Assembly: GCF_001634385.1 (NCBI RefSeq)
Contig: NZ_LIIN01000002.1
Location: 1 to 64,000 of the forward strand
DNA: 64,000 bases
Direction: 5' to 3'
From: Rathayibacter tanaceti
GTDB taxonomy: Bacteria; Actinomycetota; Actinomycetes; Actinomycetales; Microbacteriaceae
The notes beneath the pieces are model-generated. The model did no database searches, had not been told where the DNA came from, and saw only the letters and a list, made by a program, of their open reading frames with translations. Below, one piece after another: positions 34,529-44,307 of this stretch; the stretch's first letter is position 1; every line of letters starts with the position of its first letter. The position numbers and the translations under genes were made by a program.

Positions 34529-35694
34529 TCAGTCGCGCGGCGGAACCGGTCCGAGCAGGAGGGCAGCGAAAGCGGCGTGCGCCGAGGCATCGTCGGAGGG
34601 GTGGAACAGGCCGGCGAGCACGTCGCGGTAGAGCCGGGCGAGTTCGGAGCGGCGGGCGTAGGCCGAGCCGCCTGCGACCCGCACGGCGCTCTCGACGATG
34701 CGCAGCGCCGCCTCCGTCGTGCGGATCTTCACGCCCGCGAGGGAGGGGAACCACCGCTGGCCGCGGTCGGCCAGCGCATCGACGTCGGCCGCCGCCGAAA
34801 GCAGCGGAGCATCGAGGCCGTCGAGCAGGATCGCCGCCTCCGCGAGGCGACGCCGGACCTCCGGATCCTCGGCGATCGAGCGCCCGCCTGCGCGGAGCGA
34901 CGTGCGGTGGCGGGCGGCGGCCGCAGCGAGCTCCAGCGCCCGCTGCGCGATCCCGAGGTAGACGGCGGAGATGAGCAGCTCGAAGTTCGCGAAGACCGCG
35001 AAGACGAAGGGGTCCGCGCTGGGACCCACCGGCAGCGAGCGGACCATCCGCTCGGCGGGGACCACGACGCCGTCGAGCACCGTCGACCGGCTCTGCGTCG
35101 CCCGCATGCCGAGCGTGTCCCAGTCGTCACGGACTCGAGCCCGGGCACCGGTGACTCCGGGCTCTCGCGGTCGATGAAGCCGTGCACGAGCTGGGGCTGA
35201 GCGGAACTGTCATCGCGGCCGAACACACCCAGACGGGTCCAGGCCGGGGCGAGGGAGGTGAACACCTTCGTGCCGGTGAAGCGGTAGCCGCCGTCGGGCA
35301 GCGGTTCGGCCCTCGTCAGCGAGTCCGAGAGCACGAGGTCGTTACCGGCCTCGCTGTTGCCGAACGCGAAGACGTGACCCGCCACCGCGTCGGTCAGGAC
35401 GTGCCGGAGGGAGTCGTCGCCCCGCTCGAGGAGGGCGCGCGCGATCCCCGTCCAGACGAGGTGCATGGTGACGGCGAGCGCGGTCGCGGGGGCGGCGGTC
35501 GCGAGCCGCGTCTGCTCCGCCGCGACCGCCTCCAGACCGAGGCCGGCGCCGCCGAGGTGCGCGGGGACGAAGAGGGCGAGGTAGCCGATCGCTCGCAGCT
35601 CCTCGAGGTCCTCGCTGCAGAAGGCGTTGTGCTCGTCGTAGTCGGCGGCGCGGGTGCGGAAGCGCTCGAGGAGCGCGTCATCGAGGATGCTCAC
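34529..35694 (-). CDS. Acyl-CoA dehydrogenase family protein (one apparent base deletion)
   Basis: The N-terminal piece starts at GTG 35694 (VSILDDALLERFRTRAADYD, LGGAGLGLEAVAAEQ, GGYRFTGTKVFTSLAPAWT). It breaks near 35160. The second frame resumes with GVTGARARVRDDWDTLGMRA, then TQSRSTVLDG and a C-terminal helical domain ending at 34529. One C in GAGAG(C)CCCGG repairs it to ~388 residues. The GTKVF and DTLGMRATxS motifs are those of flavin acyl-CoA dehydrogenases. The usual catalytic glutamate is not obvious, so it may be an oxidoreductase or monooxygenase-like relative. Confidence 0.75.
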
Positions 35695-35827
35695 CCCGCC
35701 CACGCTACGCCTGCCCCGGGAGTCCGGATCACTGGACCGTCTCCGGCCCAAGGAAACGCGCCCGGCTCGCCGAGATCGGCGGATCCCGGGAGCCGGACGC
35801 GTTCTGACGAGCCGGAGTCGGCCGGAA

Positions 35828-37210
35828 TTAGGCCAGCTCGTTCGACTCCAGCATCTCGGTGACGAGCGCCGCGATCGCCGAGCGCTCCGAGCGCGTCAGT
35901 GTGACGTGCGCGAACAGCGGGTGCCCCTTGAGCGTCTCGATCACGGAGGCGACTCCGTCGTGCCGGCCGACCCGCAGGTTGTCGCGCTGAGCCACGTCGT
36001 GGGTCAGCACCACCCGAGAGTTCTGGCCGACACGCGAGAGCACCGTCAGCAGCACGTTGCGCTCGAGCGACTGGGCCTCGTCGACGATCACGAAGGCGTC
36101 GTGCAGCGACCGACCGCGGATGTGAGTGAGCGGCAGCACCTCGAGCATCCCGCGCTCGATCACCTCGTCGAGCACGTTCTGCGAGACCAGGGCGCCGAGC
36201 GTGTCGAAGACCGCCTGGGCCCACGGGTTCATCTTCTCGGCGGCGTCGCCGGGCAGGAAACCGAGGTCCTGCCCACCGACCGCGTAGAGCGGGCGGAACA
36301 CCATGATCTTCTTGTGCTGACGCTTCTCGAGCACCGCCTCCAGCCCCGCGCAGAGTGCGAGCGCCGACTTGCCAGTGCCGGCGCGCCCGCCGAGCGAGAC
36401 GATGCCCACCTCCTGGTCGAGCAACAGGTCGATCGCGAGACGCTGCTCCGCCGAACGCCCGTGCAGCCCGAAGACGTCCCGGTCACCGCGCACCAGCGTG
36501 ATCTGCCGCTTACCGGTGACCCGAGCGAGTGCGGATCCGCGGTCGGAGTGGACGACCAGCCCCGTGTTCACGGGGATGTCGGCGACGACGTCGGTGAAGA
36601 GCCGCTCGCGGTCGTAGAGCTCGCTCATCGCGTCGCCCGGGAGCGTGACATCGTCCATGCCGGTCCAGCCCGACTCCGGGGCGAGCTCGGCGAGGTACTC
36701 CTCGGCGGCCAGCCCGATCGACGCGGCCTTCACGCGCATCGGCATGTCCTTCGACACGATCGTGACCGCCGAGCCTTCGCTCTGCAGGTTGAGCGCGACG
36801 GCGAGGATGCGGGCGTCGTTGTCGCCCAACTGGAGCCCGCTGGGCAGGACCGACATGTTCGAGTGATTCAGCTCGACCCGGAGCGTGCCTCCCCGACCGA
36901 CCGAGATCGGGAGATCGAGTCGCTCGTGCTGCACACGCAGCTCGTCGAGGTGGCGCAGGGCCTGCCGCGCGAAATACCCGATCTCGGGATCGTTGCGCTT
37001 GCCCTCGAGCTCGCTGATCACCACGATCGGCAGCACGACCGCGTGCTCGGCGAAGCGGAACATCGAGGAGGGGTCCGACAGCAGCACCGAAGTGTCGAGG
37101 ACGTAGGTCCGGTGCAGCTGATCGGTGGAGTCGGCCGACCCGTGCTGCACGCGGCGGTGGACACCGCTCTGCGTGCCGGTCTGCGGATCCATGCCCTGGG
37201 GAACTGTCAC
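35828..37210 (-). CDS. phoH: PhoH-family ATPase with N-terminal PIN domain (PhoH2-like)
   Basis: The 460-residue protein has an N-terminal PIN nuclease domain ([41 protein letters not shown]) with its acidic residues. A PhoH ATPase domain follows with Walker [21 protein letters not shown] and Walker [16 protein letters not shown]. Such PIN-PhoH fusions unwind and cut RNA. The GTG at 37210 is preferred since GGAGAG lies five bases upstream; an ATG at 37192 (MDPQTG) is the alternative. Intact, single-gene unit. Confidence 0.9.
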   Translation of the reverse strand: MTVPQGMDPQTGTQSGVHRRVQHGSADSTDQLHRTYVLDTSVLLSDPSSMFRFAEHAVVLPIVVISELEGKRNDPEIGYFARQALRHLDELRVQHERLDLPISVGRGGTLRVELNHSNMSVLPSGLQLGDNDARILAVALNLQSEGSAVTIVSKDMPMRVKAASIGLAAEEYLAELAPESGWTGMDDVTLPGDAMSELYDRERLFTDVVADIPVNTGLVVHSDRGSALARVTGKRQITLVRGDRDVFGLHGRSAEQRLAIDLLLDQEVGIVSLGGRAGTGKSALALCAGLEAVLEKRQHKKIMVFRPLYAVGGQDLGFLPGDAAEKMNPWAQAVFDTLGALVSQNVLDEVIERGMLEVLPLTHIRGRSLHDAFVIVDEAQSLERNVLLTVLSRVGQNSRVVLTHDVAQRDNLRVGRHDGVASVIETLKGHPLFAHVTLTRSERSAIAALVTEMLESNELA

Positions 37211-37449
37211 GACGACTCTCCACACTCCGGGGGCCGAGGCCCCCGGCTCATGTCCTCGAGCCGGCCTCTTCGGTGCATCCTGTGCACCGCGCAGTGTCCC
37301 TTCGGTGTCTGCGCGATATCGAGCCGTACGTCGGGGGCCGTCTCGACCAGGCGCTGTACCTGATGACTCGAACCTAACCCGGCGAATGACATCCGTGTGC
37401 TTCTCGTCGCTACGAATGTGTAACCAACGCGTGAACGCGCGGATTTCGG
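37211..37449. other. Intergenic region upstream of phoH
   Basis: This 239-base gap carries the phoH promoter. GGGGGCCGAGGCCCCC near 37228-37243 is a short perfect-stem palindrome. Less GC-rich sequence near 37370-37450 (GTGTAACCAACGCG) precedes the stop of the aminotransferase gene. No gene is seen. Confidence 0.4.
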
Positions 37450-38607
37450 CTAGTACTCGATGCTGGTGGCCGCCGAGATCAGGGCGGCGCGGAGCAGGGC
37501 GAGCGTCTCGTCGGTCGTGCCCGCGTGCGCGCTGAAGCGCACCGTGCTCGGCCGCAGCCTCGCGGTCACGCCGTGCGCGGTGAGGGACGCGACCAGCGGG
37601 GCCAGCTCCTCCGGTTCGGGCTCGAGGACCACGATGCCGGCGCGCTCGTGATCGTCGCGGGAGCCGGCGACTGCGAGGCCGAACTCGTCGGCGAGATCGA
37701 CGATCGCGCTGACCCGCTCGGCGACGAGGGCCGCGATCGTCGGCACACCCACCGAGGCGACGTCCTCGAGCGCCGCTGCGAGACGAGCCTGAGCGATCGG
37801 GTCCGGGTTGCTGACGCTGAAGGCACGGGCGTCGTGACGCGGAGGCGCGACGGCGTCCCAGGGCTCCGCCTCCTGCGAGCCGGTCCAGCCCGAGAGCACG
37901 GGCGACAACCGCGCCAGGGCGCGCTCGCTCAGCGCGAGGAACCCCGTGCCCCATCCGGCGCGCAGCCACTTCTGGCCGCCGGAGACGACCACGTCGGCGA
38001 ACTCGTAGGGAGCATCCACGACGCCGAACCCCTGGATCGCGTCAAGGATCAGGAGGCGGTCGCCGATCACGTCGCGGATCGCCTCGACGTCGGCGAGGTA
38101 GCCGGTACGGGAGTCGACCAGGCTGACCGCGACGGCCGTCACCTCGTCGCTCAGCTGCTCCCGGACGGCCTCCGGCGTCACCCGGCCCTGCTGGGTGCGG
38201 AGCCAGCGCGGCTGGACCGCACCCAGCGCCTGGCCGGCGCGGACGGCGGCGAACGGGAGGCTCGGGAATTCGGCGGCTGAGAGCAGAACGTCCCCGGACG
38301 CTCCGAAGAGCGTGTGCAGGAGTCCCGTCGACGTGTTCGGTTGGAACACCACGTGATCGGCGGGGACGCGCACCAGCGCGGCCACGGCCTCCCGCATCCG
38401 CTCGTCCTGACGGAACAGCTCGTCGAGGCTGCCGCTCCTGGCGCGCGCGAGCATCCCGGTGACGGCGGCCTGCTCGGCCTCGACGGTGCTCGAGACCGGG
38501 CCCACACGTCCGAAGTCGAGGTAGCCGGTCTCCTCGCGGAAGGTCGCGAGGAACGCGTCCGTCGCGGATCCGGAGTCGGCGGGAGGAGTCACCTCGGACG
38601 GGCTCAT
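37450..38607 (-). CDS. Class V aminotransferase (isopenicillin N epimerase/cysteine desulfurase-like)
   Basis: The 385-residue PLP enzyme has the lysine in [20 protein letters not shown], the cofactor aspartate in [12 protein letters not shown], and [20 protein letters not shown] binding the phosphate. Wording is closest to small class V enzymes of unknown substrate rather than SufS, because no conserved persulfide cysteine loop is seen. It could be a selenocysteine lyase, kynureninase-like or epimerase-type enzyme. It lies 37 bases downstream of uppS on the same strand. Confidence 0.82.
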   Translation of the reverse strand: MSPSEVTPPADSGSATDAFLATFREETGYLDFGRVGPVSSTVEAEQAAVTGMLARARSGSLDELFRQDERMREAVAALVRVPADHVVFQPNTSTGLLHTLFGASGDVLLSAAEFPSLPFAAVRAGQALGAVQPRWLRTQQGRVTPEAVREQLSDEVTAVAVSLVDSRTGYLADVEAIRDVIGDRLLILDAIQGFGVVDAPYEFADVVVSGGQKWLRAGWGTGFLALSERALARLSPVLSGWTGSQEAEPWDAVAPPRHDARAFSVSNPDPIAQARLAAALEDVASVGVPTIAALVAERVSAIVDLADEFGLAVAGSRDDHERAGIVVLEPEPEELAPLVASLTAHGVTARLRPSTVRFSAHAGTTDETLALLRAALISAATSIEY

Positions 38608-38644
38608 GTCGGCCTCCCTGTCGGGCGCGGCGCGGGACGCGAGA

Positions 38645-39429
38645 TCAGCTGCCGAAGCGGCGGTGGCGGCCGGCGTAATCGCGCAGGGCGCGGAGGAAGT
38701 CGACCTCGCGGATGTCGGGCCCCAGGGCCTCCATGAAGTAGAACTCGCTGTGCGCGCTCTGCCAGAGCATGAAGTCCGAGAGCCGCTGCTCGCCCGAGGT
38801 GCGGATCACGAGATCCGGGTCCGGCTGGCCGCTCGTGTAGAGGTGCTCGCCGATGAGCTCGGGAGTGAGCAGACCAGCGACGTCCTCGATCGAGGAGCCG
38901 CGTTTGCCGTGCTCGTCGAGGATGCTGCGCACGGCCTGGGCGATCTCGTGACGACCGCCGTAGCCGACGGCGAGGTTCACGTGCAGGCCGGTGTGGGAGG
39001 CGGTGCGCTCCTCCGCACTGTCCAGAGCGGCGACCAGCGCTGCGGGCAGCCCCTCGTCGGAGCCGACGTGCTGCACCCGCCAATCGGGCTGCTGCGACAC
39101 CTCCTCCGCCAGGTCGGCGATGATCGCGATCAGCTCGGTCAGCTCGCTGCTGTCCCGCCCGACGAGGTTGTCCTGCGAGAGCAGGTAGAGGGTGACGTGC
39201 CGCACTCCGAGTTCGTCGCACCACTGGAGGAACTCGTGCACCTTCGCGGCGCCGGCCCGGTGTCCGTGCGCAGCGGTCTCGAGAGCGCGCTGCCGAGCCC
39301 AGCGCCGATTGCCGTCGATGATCATCGCGACGTGGTTCGGCAGGGAGTCGGGGGGAAGCTCGAGCGCAGACGCTTCTTGTAGACGCCGTAGAGGAGGTCT
39401 CTCCCTGCGGGCAGTCTCGGCTTCGGCAC
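38645..39429 (-). CDS. uppS: Polyprenyl diphosphate synthase, UppS family (one apparent base deletion)
   Basis: The start region VPKPRLPAGRDLLYGVYKKR lies in one frame. After KKRLR (near 39364) the frame changes to ELPPDSLPNHVAMIIDGNRR and runs to RRFGS at 38645. One base in CGC(C)TCGAG joins them as a ~261-residue cis-prenyltransferase. Motifs are HVAMIIDGNRRWA (catalytic Asp), LYLLSQDNLVGR, VNLAVGYGGRHEI and PDPDLVIRTSGEQRLSDFML. It makes a polyprenyl diphosphate carrier lipid from IPP units. The GTG start is tentative. Divergent from the hemolysin III gene. Confidence 0.88.
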
Positions 39430-39515
39430 AGTGACACGGTAGTCGACGCGGAGCGGTCGACCCAGCGCATCGGGGTCCAGTGTCGCCCCCGGCACCGCGT
39501 CGTAGTCTGTCTCGC

Positions 39516-40310
39516 ATGAGTCAGCGGCCGACGCCTCCCCCTCCCGAGCCCTCCGCGCGCCAGTCACGTGCCGCGGACGTCGCGGTAGCACGGGACGATG
39601 CGACCGGCCCCGACCTGCCCGGCCTCCCCCTGGTCGAGGACGCGATCGAGAACGACCCGGCCACAGAGACCCGGCCGACGTGGCGCGGCTGGATCCACGC
39701 GGGCCTGTTCCCCCTCGCGGTCATCGTCGGGGTGGTGCTCGTCATCGTCGCCGAGGGCGCTCCGGCGACGTGGGCGGCCGCGGTCTTCACGACCACGTCC
39801 CTGCTGCTCTTCGGCACCTCCGCGCTCTACCACCGCTTCGACTGGGCACCGCGGACGAAGGTGATCCTCAAGCGGATCGACCACGCCAACATCTTCCTGC
39901 TGATCGCGGGCACCTACACGCCGCTCGCCGTCCTGGCGCTGCCGCCCGCGCAGGGCTCACTGCTGCTCGTCCTGGTCTGGTCGGGGGCGCTGCTCGGGAT
40001 CGGCTTCCGCGTGTTCTGGATCTCGGCGCCGCGCTGGCTGTACGTGCCGCTGTATCTGCTGCTCGGCTGGGCCGCTGTCATGTACCTCGGCCCGCTGTTC
40101 GAGGCGAGCGCGGCGATGATGGTGCTCGTACTCGTCGGCGGGCTCTGCTACACCGCGGGCGCGATCATCTACGGCGTCAAGAAGCCAAACCCGGTGCCGG
40201 GAGTCTTCGGCTTCCACGAGATCTTCCACGCGCTGACCGCTGTGGCGTTCCTCTGCCACTGGACGGCGGCGCTGATCGTCTGCCTCGACCCCGTCTACAA
40301 CGCGGGCTGA
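39516..40310 (+). CDS. Hemolysin III / PAQR-family membrane protein
   Basis: The 264-residue protein has a ~60-residue cytoplasmic N-terminus and seven transmembrane helices. Conserved family signatures are FGTSALYHRFDW, RIDHANIFLLIAGTYTPLAV and FGFHEIFHALTAVAFLCHW, which provide the histidine and aspartate metal-binding set of PAQR/HlyIII proteins. The physiological role is uncertain; hydrolase or lipid-homeostasis functions are proposed for the superfamily. It is convergent with the small membrane protein, three bases away. Confidence 0.88.
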   Translation: MSQRPTPPPPEPSARQSRAADVAVARDDATGPDLPGLPLVEDAIENDPATETRPTWRGWIHAGLFPLAVIVGVVLVIVAEGAPATWAAAVFTTTSLLLFGTSALYHRFDWAPRTKVILKRIDHANIFLLIAGTYTPLAVLALPPAQGSLLLVLVWSGALLGIGFRVFWISAPRWLYVPLYLLLGWAAVMYLGPLFEASAAMMVLVLVGGLCYTAGAIIYGVKKPNPVPGVFGFHEIFHALTAVAFLCHWTAALIVCLDPVYNAG

Positions 40311-40312
40311 GG

Positions 40313-40579
40313 TCAGCGGTCGGTGGAGCGCTCGGCGCGCTCGGCCTCCTCGGCGTCGAGCCGCTCGGTCACCTGCGCGGTGTAGGTCGTACGCCGCACC
40401 CGCCGGACCATGTCGACCGCGAGCAGCACGGCCGCGACGGCGATCACGAGCATCGTGATGAAGCCGAAGAGCCCGGGGGTGACCGTGTCCTCGTTAAAGT
40501 CGGGCCCGGGCGTCGGCATCGGAGTGGAGGCGGCGAGGACGAGCAGGTTCTGGGCGCTCCCGAGGGCGGTGGCGATCAC
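40313..40579 (-). CDS. Small single-pass membrane protein downstream of mca
   Basis: The 88-residue protein has an N-terminal hydrophobic stretch (ALGSAQNLLVLAAS), a short linker, one clear transmembrane helix (GLFGFITMLVIAVAAVLLAV), and a charged cytoplasmic tail rich in Arg and Glu. GTG at 40579 overlaps the mca stop as GTGA, so translation is coupled. Similar small proteins accompany mca in related actinobacteria. No function is known to me. Confidence 0.7.
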   Translation of the reverse strand: MIATALGSAQNLLVLAASTPMPTPGPDFNEDTVTPGLFGFITMLVIAVAAVLLAVDMVRRVRRTTYTAQVTERLDAEEAERAERSTDR

Positions 40580-41634
40580 GCTCGGACCCCGCTCTCGTGG
40601 GCGGCCGGAGCGTCGTCCGGGTCGGTGACGACGACTCCGGATCCCTCGGGTTCCGCCGCGACCGGGGTCCGGCCGGTCGGCTCCAGGTCGGGGGCGATCG
40701 GCGGCACGACCGCCGTCGGCCCGGGAGCCAGCTCCGCGAGGTCGAGGCCTGCGAAGAGGTCGGTCTCGGGAGTCGGCGCCTCCACCCGGCTCTCGATGAG
40801 CTGGAAGTCGTCGGTCGGCCAGGCGGCGTCGATCGCCTCGTGCGGGAGGAAGAAGAACGCGTTGTCGGGGGCGACCTGGCTGGCGTGCGCGAGCAGCGCC
40901 GCATCGCGGCGGTCGTGAAAGCCCGAGATGACGATGCGTGTCGTCGCGAGGAAGGGGGCGTCCTCGTTCCAGCGCTTCATCTCCTCGAAGACCGCGAGCC
41001 GGGGGTCCTCCGGATCACGCATGCGGAGGTGCTCGGCGATCGCCCGGAGCTTCTGACCGCTGAACACGCGGTCGTAGTAGAGCTTCGACACGCTCCACGG
41101 CGCGCCGAGACCGCTGTACTCCCCTGCGAGCCCTGCGGCGCGGAAGGCCTCCACGGCCACCTGGTGCGCGCGGATGTGGTCGGGGTGCGGGTAGCCGCCG
41201 TTCTCGTCATAGCCGATGATCACGTGCGGTCGGAACCGGCGCACCAGCCGCACCAGCGGCGCGGCAGCGGTGGTGAGCGGCAGGCCTGCGAAGGAGGAGG
41301 CGTCGACCGCGCGGTCCTCGGGCATCCCGGAGTCGACGAAGCCCAGCCAGGTGTGCTCCACGCCGAGGGCCTCGCGCGCGGCCGCCATCTCGTGACGGCG
41401 CAGGCCCCCGATGTCGCGCTCGGCGTGCGCGCGGGCCTCGAGGCCCTCGTTCAGCACCGATCCGGCCTCGCCTCCGGTGCAGGAGACGACCATGACCTCG
41501 GCGCCGCGCTCGGCGTAGGCGGCGAGGGTCGCTGCGCCCTTGCTCGACTCGTCGTCGGGATGGGCGTGCACGGCGAGGAGGCGCGGCGTCTCCCGCGCCT
41601 CCGAATCGACGGAGACCTCGACGGTCTGGGACAC
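40576..41634 (-). CDS. mca: Mycothiol S-conjugate amidase
   Basis: The 352-residue metal-dependent LmbE/MshB-family deacetylase opens LLAVHAHPDDESSKGAATLA, with the zinc-binding AHPDDE. Further motifs are VVSCTGGEAGSVLNE and IIGYDENGGYPHPDHIRAHQ (zinc His). The Mca-specific C-terminal segment (FLPHEAIDAAWPTDDFQLIE) is present, separating it from MshB. It cleaves mycothiol S-conjugates during detoxification, which implies that the host makes mycothiol. Divergent from the DUF4307 gene. Confidence 0.9.
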   Translation of the reverse strand: MSQTVEVSVDSEARETPRLLAVHAHPDDESSKGAATLAAYAERGAEVMVVSCTGGEAGSVLNEGLEARAHAERDIGGLRRHEMAAAREALGVEHTWLGFVDSGMPEDRAVDASSFAGLPLTTAAAPLVRLVRRFRPHVIIGYDENGGYPHPDHIRAHQVAVEAFRAAGLAGEYSGLGAPWSVSKLYYDRVFSGQKLRAIAEHLRMRDPEDPRLAVFEEMKRWNEDAPFLATTRIVISGFHDRRDAALLAHASQVAPDNAFFFLPHEAIDAAWPTDDFQLIESRVEAPTPETDLFAGLDLAELAPGPTAVVPPIAPDLEPTGRTPVAAEPEGSGVVVTDPDDAPAAHESGVRA

Positions 41635-41732
41635 GATCGCTCGATTCCTCGGGGTTTAATGGGGTCGGCGCGCTGCTCCGGAAGAGACGGACGCCACCCG
41701 ACCAAGAGTAGACGTATCACCCAGGGAGTTCC

Positions 41733-42197
41733 GTGGCCGCCCGCACGTCCGAGAGCGTCGACAGCAGCGCAGACGCCGAGCTCGAGCCGGACGAGGTCCG
41801 CTCGGTCGGTCCGCTCGCGACTCGCTACGGGCGCACGCGCCGCTCCCGCCGCGGCAACCGCTGGCTCTTCGGCGGTGTCGCGCTCGCCTTCCTCGCCGTG
41901 TTCACCGCCTGGGTCGTCTGGGCCGGGCTCGACGGCGCCCGCGGGGGCGTCGATGCGCAGGACACTGCGCACCAGGTCGTCGACGACCGCACAGTCCAGG
42001 TTTCGTTCGACCTCACCGCGCCGGTCGGGAGGGACGTGGCCTGCGCCGTGCAGGCCCTCAACGAGCAGTCCGCCGTCGTCGGCTGGCTGGTGGTCGAGTA
42101 CCCCGCGTCGACCGAGCGCTTCCGCTCCTTCACCGAGACCGTGCGGACCACCGAGCTCGCGAACACAGGTTTGATCTCCTCCTGCTGGCTCCCGTAG
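41733..42197 (+). CDS. DUF4307 membrane protein
   Basis: The 154-residue protein has ATRYGRTRRSRRGNRWLFGG before one transmembrane helix (VALAFLAVFTAWVVWAGL). An extracytoplasmic domain follows with VSFDLTAPVGRDVACAVQAL and TGLISSCWLP; the final cysteine pair may form a disulfide. This is the DUF4307 layout, which in actinobacteria lies between mca and greA. Function is unknown. GTG start at 41733. Confidence 0.82.
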   Translation: MAARTSESVDSSADAELEPDEVRSVGPLATRYGRTRRSRRGNRWLFGGVALAFLAVFTAWVVWAGLDGARGGVDAQDTAHQVVDDRTVQVSFDLTAPVGRDVACAVQALNEQSAVVGWLVVEYPASTERFRSFTETVRTTELANTGLISSCWLP

Positions 42198-42340
42198 GGT
42201 TGCCCGAGGCCCTGACGGACTCGTCGGGGCCTCGTCGTTCCACCGCCGCCGGACGCCGGCCGTCGCGATCGCCGGACGCGGATCCCTCCGCTCGGCTCTG
42301 TCGCACGCCGCGAGCGCGGCCCTCAGAGGAGGAGCCCACC

Positions 42341-42832
42341 ATGGCCGACCAGTCACAGGTCACCTGGATGACCCAGGAGTCGTACGACCGCCTCCAGGCG
42401 GAGCTCACCGAGCTGTCCACCGCCGGACGCGAAGAGATCGCCAAGCGCATCGAGGTCGCTCGCGAGGAGGGCGATCTGAAGGAGAACGGCGGCTACCACG
42501 CCGCGAAGGACGAGCAGGGCAAGATCGAGGCGCGCATCCGCCAGCTGACCGCGCTGCTGCGCGAGGCCGAGATCGGCACGCCGCCCGAGAGCCACGGAGT
42601 CGTCGAGGCCGGCACGATCATCACCGCCGAGATCGCGGGCGACGAGTCCCGCTTCCTCCTCGGCAACCGCGAGATGGCGGGCGAGAGCGACCTCGACGTC
42701 TACAGCCCGCAGAGCCCGCTCGGCTCGGCGATCATGGGCCTGAAGGTGGGCGACAGCACCCGCTTCACCGCTCCGAACGGCCGCGAGATCGAGGTCCGCG
42801 TCGCGAACGTCGAGACCTGGAACGGCCACTGA
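42341..42832 (+). CDS. greA: Transcription elongation factor GreA
   Basis: The 163-residue protein has an N-terminal coiled coil with VAREEGDLKENGGYHAAKDE carrying the conserved acidic tip residues, then EARIRQLTALLREAEIG. The C-terminal domain contains SPQSPLGSAIMGLKVGDSTR. GreA stimulates transcript cleavage by backtracked RNA polymerase. ATG at 42341 follows AGAGGAGG. A tandem repeat follows the stop. Confidence 0.95.
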   Translation: MADQSQVTWMTQESYDRLQAELTELSTAGREEIAKRIEVAREEGDLKENGGYHAAKDEQGKIEARIRQLTALLREAEIGTPPESHGVVEAGTIITAEIAGDESRFLLGNREMAGESDLDVYSPQSPLGSAIMGLKVGDSTRFTAPNGREIEVRVANVETWNGH

Positions 42833-42851
42833 TCATACGGTGATCGGCCCT

Positions 42852-43015
42852 CCGCGGCGTTGTCGTCGGGCGCGACACCACCGGTATCGCTTCCTCCTCC
42901 GCCTTGCGGAGAACCGATCACCCACGACCATCGCCGCGGCGTTGTCGTCGGGCGCGACACCACCGGTATCGCTTCCTCCTCCGCCTTGCGGAGAACCGAT
43001 CACCCACGACCATCA
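42852..43015. repeat. Two tandem copies of an 82-bp unit containing a hairpin
   Basis: Copies at 42852-42933 and 42934-43015 are nearly identical; a third, diverged partial copy (CGGGCGCGACACC, GAGAACCG) follows to about 43050. Each unit contains CTCCGCCTTGCGGAG (6-bp stem, 3-base loop) and CCGATCACC. The latter is the inverse of GGTGATCGG at 42839-42847 just before the array. It lies between convergent greA and ilvA stops, so it may act as a repeated terminator or be a small dispersed element. Confidence 0.88.
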
Positions 43016-43053
43016 CGGCGTCGTCGACGGGCGCGACACCGAGAACCGCACGA

Positions 43054-44307
43054 TCAAGCGGTCGACACGCGCGGGTGGTAGCCGGCGTCTGTCAGTACCT
43101 CGAGGACGCGGTCGGCGTGCTCCGGACCGCGGGTCTCGACGCTGATCTCGATCTCGACCTCGCTGATCTGCAACCCGCGGCCGTGGCGGGTGTGCAGGAC
43201 CTCGACCACGTTGGCGTTCGCCTCCGAGATGAGCTCGGCGATGCGAGCGAGCTGACCCGGCCGGTCGGGCAGGCCGATGCTCATCTTGAGGTAGCGCTCG
43301 GACGCGGCGAGCCCCCTGCTGATCACCCGCTCCATCATCAACGGATCGATGTTGCCACCCGAGAGGATGACGGCCGTCGGTCCCGTATCGCGGATCTTCC
43401 CCGTGAGGATCGCCGCGATGCCGACGGCGCCGGCGGGTTCGACCACGAGCTTCGCCCGCTCGAGGAGCACCAGCAGCGCCCGGGCGATGTCGTCGTCCTC
43501 GACCGTGACGACCTCGTCGACGATGTCGCGGATCATCGCGAAGTTGAGCTGACCCGGCTTGGCGACCGCGATGCCGTCGGCGATCGTCGGGCTGATCGTG
43601 ATCGCCGTCGGCTCTCCGCTCGCGAGCGACAGCGGATACGGTGCCGCGTTCGCCGCCTGCACGCCGACCACCCGGAGCGTGCGCCCCTCCTGGGCGGCCT
43701 TCTGCTTCGCCGCCGAGGCCACACCGGCGATGAGGCCGCCGCCCCCGATCGGCACGACGATCGTCTCGACGCCCGGCGCCTCCTCGAGGATCTCGAGCCC
43801 GATCGTGCCCTGGCCGGTGATGACGTCGGGGTGGTCGTACGGAGGCACGAACACGGCGCCGGTACGCTCCGCGAACTCCGCCGCCGCCGCGAGCGCCTCG
43901 TTGAAGATGTGGCCGCTCAGCACGACGTCGGCGCCGTACTCGCGGGTCGCCGAGAGCTTGGGCAGCGCGACACCGATCGGCATGAAGATCGTGGCCTCGA
44001 TGCCGAGCTCCCTGGCCGCGAACGCCACACCCTGGGCGTGGTTGCCGGCGGAGGCGGCGACGACTCCGCGCGCCCGCTCCTCCGGAGTGAGCCGCGAGAG
44101 CAGGTACACCGCCCCGCGGATCTTGTAGGAGCCGGTGCGCTGCAGGTTCTCGCACTTGAGGAACACCGGCGCACCGAGGACCTGCGCGAGGAAGTTGCTC
44201 GTCTCCATCGGCGTCGAGGCGATGACCGGCGCGATGACGGCGCGGGCCGCCTCGAACTCGCGGAGCGAGGGTCCGACGACCCGGCTAGTCTGCATACTCT
44301 GCGGCAC
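43054..44307 (-). CDS. ilvA: Threonine ammonia-lyase with C-terminal ACT-like domain
   Basis: The 417-residue fold-type II PLP enzyme has the lysine in NLQRTGSYKIRGAVYLLSRL, the glycine-rich phosphate loop VVPIGGGGLIAGVASA, and SAGNHAQGVA. Residues ~330-417 form one ACT-like regulatory domain (IGLPDRPGQLARIAELISEA). It deaminates threonine to 2-oxobutanoate for isoleucine synthesis or threonine breakdown. The single short regulatory domain resembles the TdcB/IlvA short forms of actinobacteria. Its start overlaps the AI-2E transporter end by 23 bases. Confidence 0.92.
   Translation of the reverse strand: MPQSMQTSRVVGPSLREFEAARAVIAPVIASTPMETSNFLAQVLGAPVFLKCENLQRTGSYKIRGAVYLLSRLTPEERARGVVAASAGNHAQGVAFAARELGIEATIFMPIGVALPKLSATREYGADVVLSGHIFNEALAAAAEFAERTGAVFVPPYDHPDVITGQGTIGLEILEEAPGVETIVVPIGGGGLIAGVASAAKQKAAQEGRTLRVVGVQAANAAPYPLSLASGEPTAITISPTIADGIAVAKPGQLNFAMIRDIVDEVVTVEDDDIARALLVLLERAKLVVEPAGAVGIAAILTGKIRDTGPTAVILSGGNIDPLMMERVISRGLAASERYLKMSIGLPDRPGQLARIAELISEANANVVEVLHTRHGRGLQISEVEIEISVETRGPEHADRVLEVLTDAGYHPRVSTA

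Noticed and set aside
42852-43015. CRISPR array
   Set aside because: The two 82-bp units are contiguous with no spacers, and no cas gene is in the window.
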